Part shown: positions 5,394 to 6,590 of the stretch, in pieces
Layout of the letters: each line of letters opens with the position of its first letter
Position numbering within the stretch: position 1 is the stretch's first letter
DNA from: Alphaproteobacteria bacterium
GTDB lineage: Bacteria > Pseudomonadota > Alphaproteobacteria > Micropepsales > Micropepsaceae
Direction: 5' to 3'
Assembly (NCBI GenBank): GCA_015654715.1
Contig: JAATGK010000386.1
Span: 1-6,590 of the forward strand
DNA length: 6,590 nucleotides
Notes under the pieces: model-generated
What the model saw: only the letters and a program-made list of their open reading frames with translations
Database searches by the model: none
Told to the model about the DNA's origin: nothing
Made by a program: the position numbers and the translations under genes

Positions 5394-6590
5394 ATGCCGG
5401 GCGAAACGCAGTCTCTGTGTCCTGTGTGTCTCGTCCCCATTGCGGCAGCAAAGCGGACCCACGGCAAGGACGTCTTCCTCGACAAAACCTGCCCCGAACA
5501 CGGCCGCTTCACGGTCCAGATCGCCAAAGACGCGCATCGCTTTTTCGACAAGACTTTCGATGTGCCAGGCAAGCCGTTCCGGCCGGTGACGGCATTTCAC
5601 GGTGACTGCGGCGCCGATTGCGGCTGGTGCGAAGCCCATCGCCAGCATGTTTGCACCGGGCTGATCGAAGTGACCGATTGCTGCGATCTCGCCTGCCCGG
5701 TCTGCTATTTCGGCGCCAAGGGCAAACACCACCTTTCGCTAGAAGAATTCCGCGCCCGGCTCGACACGCTGCTGCGGGTCGAAAGCGGCAAGTTGGAGAT
5801 TTTGCAGATTTCCGGCGGCGAATGCCTGACCCATCCCGATTTCGGCGCCTTGCTGGACGAAGCGCTGGCGCACGACATCGGACGCATCGTCATCAACAGC
5901 AATGGGCTCGGCTTTTTACGCAACGCGGCGGCGTTCGAAAAAGTGCGCACTCATCGCGACCGAGTGGAGGTCTATCTCCAATTCGACGGCTTTTCCGATA
6001 CGGTCTATGAGGCCTTGCGCGGCCGCGCCTTGCTGGCCGACAAGCGCGCCATCATCGCCAAACTCAACGCCGCCGAAATCAAGATGTGCCTGGCGGTCAC
6101 GGTGTACCAAGGCAATCTCGATCAGATCCCGGCGATCCTGAAACTGGCGACCGACACGGCGCATATTTCCGGCGTTACCTTTCAGCGCCTGACCAAAGTC
6201 GGCGCCGCGCGCGGCATCGCTCTGCCGACCGTGTTGCAAGAAGACATTCTGCTCGCCATCGCCGCCTCAGGCCTGATGGCCTACCGCGATCTGGTACCGC
6301 TGCCGTGCGGCCACGAAAACTGCACCTCGCTCGGTTTTCTGTTCTGCATCGGCGACCAGGTTTATTCGGTCGCCGATTATGTCGATCTCGCGCGAGTGAA
6401 AGAGAAACTCTCCAACAAGATCGCCTTCGACAAAACCATTCTCGACTACGTTGCGAACAACGTCTGCGATTGCTTCGTCGGTCCATCTGGCTCGGTGATG
6501 CTGGACAGACTGAAGGAATTCGCCGCCGGCGGCCTGTCACGCCACAAGGACATGAAAATCCTGCGCCTCCTGGTGAAGAACTTCATGGAC
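5394..6590 (+). CDS. Radical SAM protein, COG1964 (MJ0619/Tes-like) type, 3' end outside window
   Basis: The frame is open from the ATG at 5394 to the window edge: 399 residues, incomplete. C-x3-C-x2-C at Cys97, Cys101 and Cys104 (in TDCCDLACPVCYF) is the radical SAM [4Fe-4S] motif, which cleaves S-adenosylmethionine to a 5'-deoxyadenosyl radical. Gly-Gly-Glu at 141-143 follows as the SAM-binding GGE. Before the core lie a CPVC/CPEH pair (Cys9, Cys12, Cys33, His36), resembling a rubredoxin- or zinc-ribbon-like site, and a second cluster Cys72, Cys76, Cys79, Cys87. After it, PLPCGHENC (Cys305, Cys310) and Cys318 fit an auxiliary iron-sulfur site. This layout matches COG1964, which includes the archaeal pterin methylase/tetraether lipid synthase MJ0619; the substrate here is not determinable. 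GGGGGGAG ends one base before the ATG as ribosome-binding site. It diverges from the ammonia-lyase gene. Confidence 0.88.
   Translation, partial: MPGETQSLCPVCLVPIAAAKRTHGKDVFLDKTCPEHGRFTVQIAKDAHRFFDKTFDVPGKPFRPVTAFHGDCGADCGWCEAHRQHVCTGLIEVTDCCDLACPVCYFGAKGKHHLSLEEFRARLDTLLRVESGKLEILQISGGECLTHPDFGALLDEALAHDIGRIVINSNGLGFLRNAAAFEKVRTHRDRVEVYLQFDGFSDTVYEALRGRALLADKRAIIAKLNAAEIKMCLAVTVYQGNLDQIPAILKLATDTAHISGVTFQRLTKVGAARGIALPTVLQEDILLAIAASGLMAYRDLVPLPCGHENCTSLGFLFCIGDQVYSVADYVDLARVKEKLSNKIAFDKTILDYVANNVCDCFVGPSGSVMLDRLKEFAAGGLSRHKDMKILRLLVKNFMD

Noticed and set aside
5301..5732. A 143-codon minus-strand frame over the radical SAM start
   Set aside because: It overlaps the cysteine motifs of a confidently recognised gene on the other strand and shows no domain of its own.

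Overview
The window is a GC-rich, gene-dense bacterial chromosome segment. The protein styles (alphaproteobacterial MotA, a YhbS-like acetyltransferase, a single-ACT threonine ammonia-lyase), a CtrA-like box in front of motA, and a palindromic intergenic element of a kind I associate with Rhizobiales all suggest an alphaproteobacterium near the Bradyrhizobium/Rhodopseudomonas group. That placement is inference from sequence style only. No rRNA, tRNA, CRISPR array, insertion sequence or prophage gene was seen.

Layout, left to right. (1) The 5'-incomplete end of an exported S1/P1-type zinc nuclease on the plus strand runs to 858. It converges, across 12 bases, with a minus-strand pair: a Nudix hydrolase (1459-1920) followed 42 bases later by a GNAT acetyltransferase (871-1416). 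(2) A 195-base divergent region (1921-2115) separates the Nudix gene from motA. It carries a perfect spaced palindrome and a CtrA-like box placed where a -35 element would sit, upstream of a GATAAT -10-like hexamer. (3) motA (2116-2985, plus) has no motB beside it. It ends at a hairpin plus T-rich tract that overlaps the tail of a convergent gene. (4) Four minus-strand genes follow, to be read from right to left: a threonine ammonia-lyase with a C-terminal ACT domain (3953-5164), two small paralogous unknown proteins (3602-3847 and 3247-3537), and a 60-residue two-helix membrane protein (3009-3191). Gaps of 105, 64 and 55 bases make co-transcription possible but not shown. (5) A 229-base divergent region (5165-5393) holds a palindromic element close against the ammonia-lyase start codon and a second small palindrome upstream of the last gene. 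(6) A radical SAM protein of the COG1964 (MJ0619/Tes-like) type begins at 5394 on the plus strand and runs off the right edge.

Most genes are ordinary housekeeping or accessory functions with no evident common pathway. The parts I find least explained are the tandem pair of small beta-rich paralogs with their membrane-protein neighbour, the palindromic leader in front of the ammonia-lyase, and the cysteine-rich radical SAM enzyme, whose relatives act on lipids or pterins. I do not see clear evidence of a new multi-gene system.
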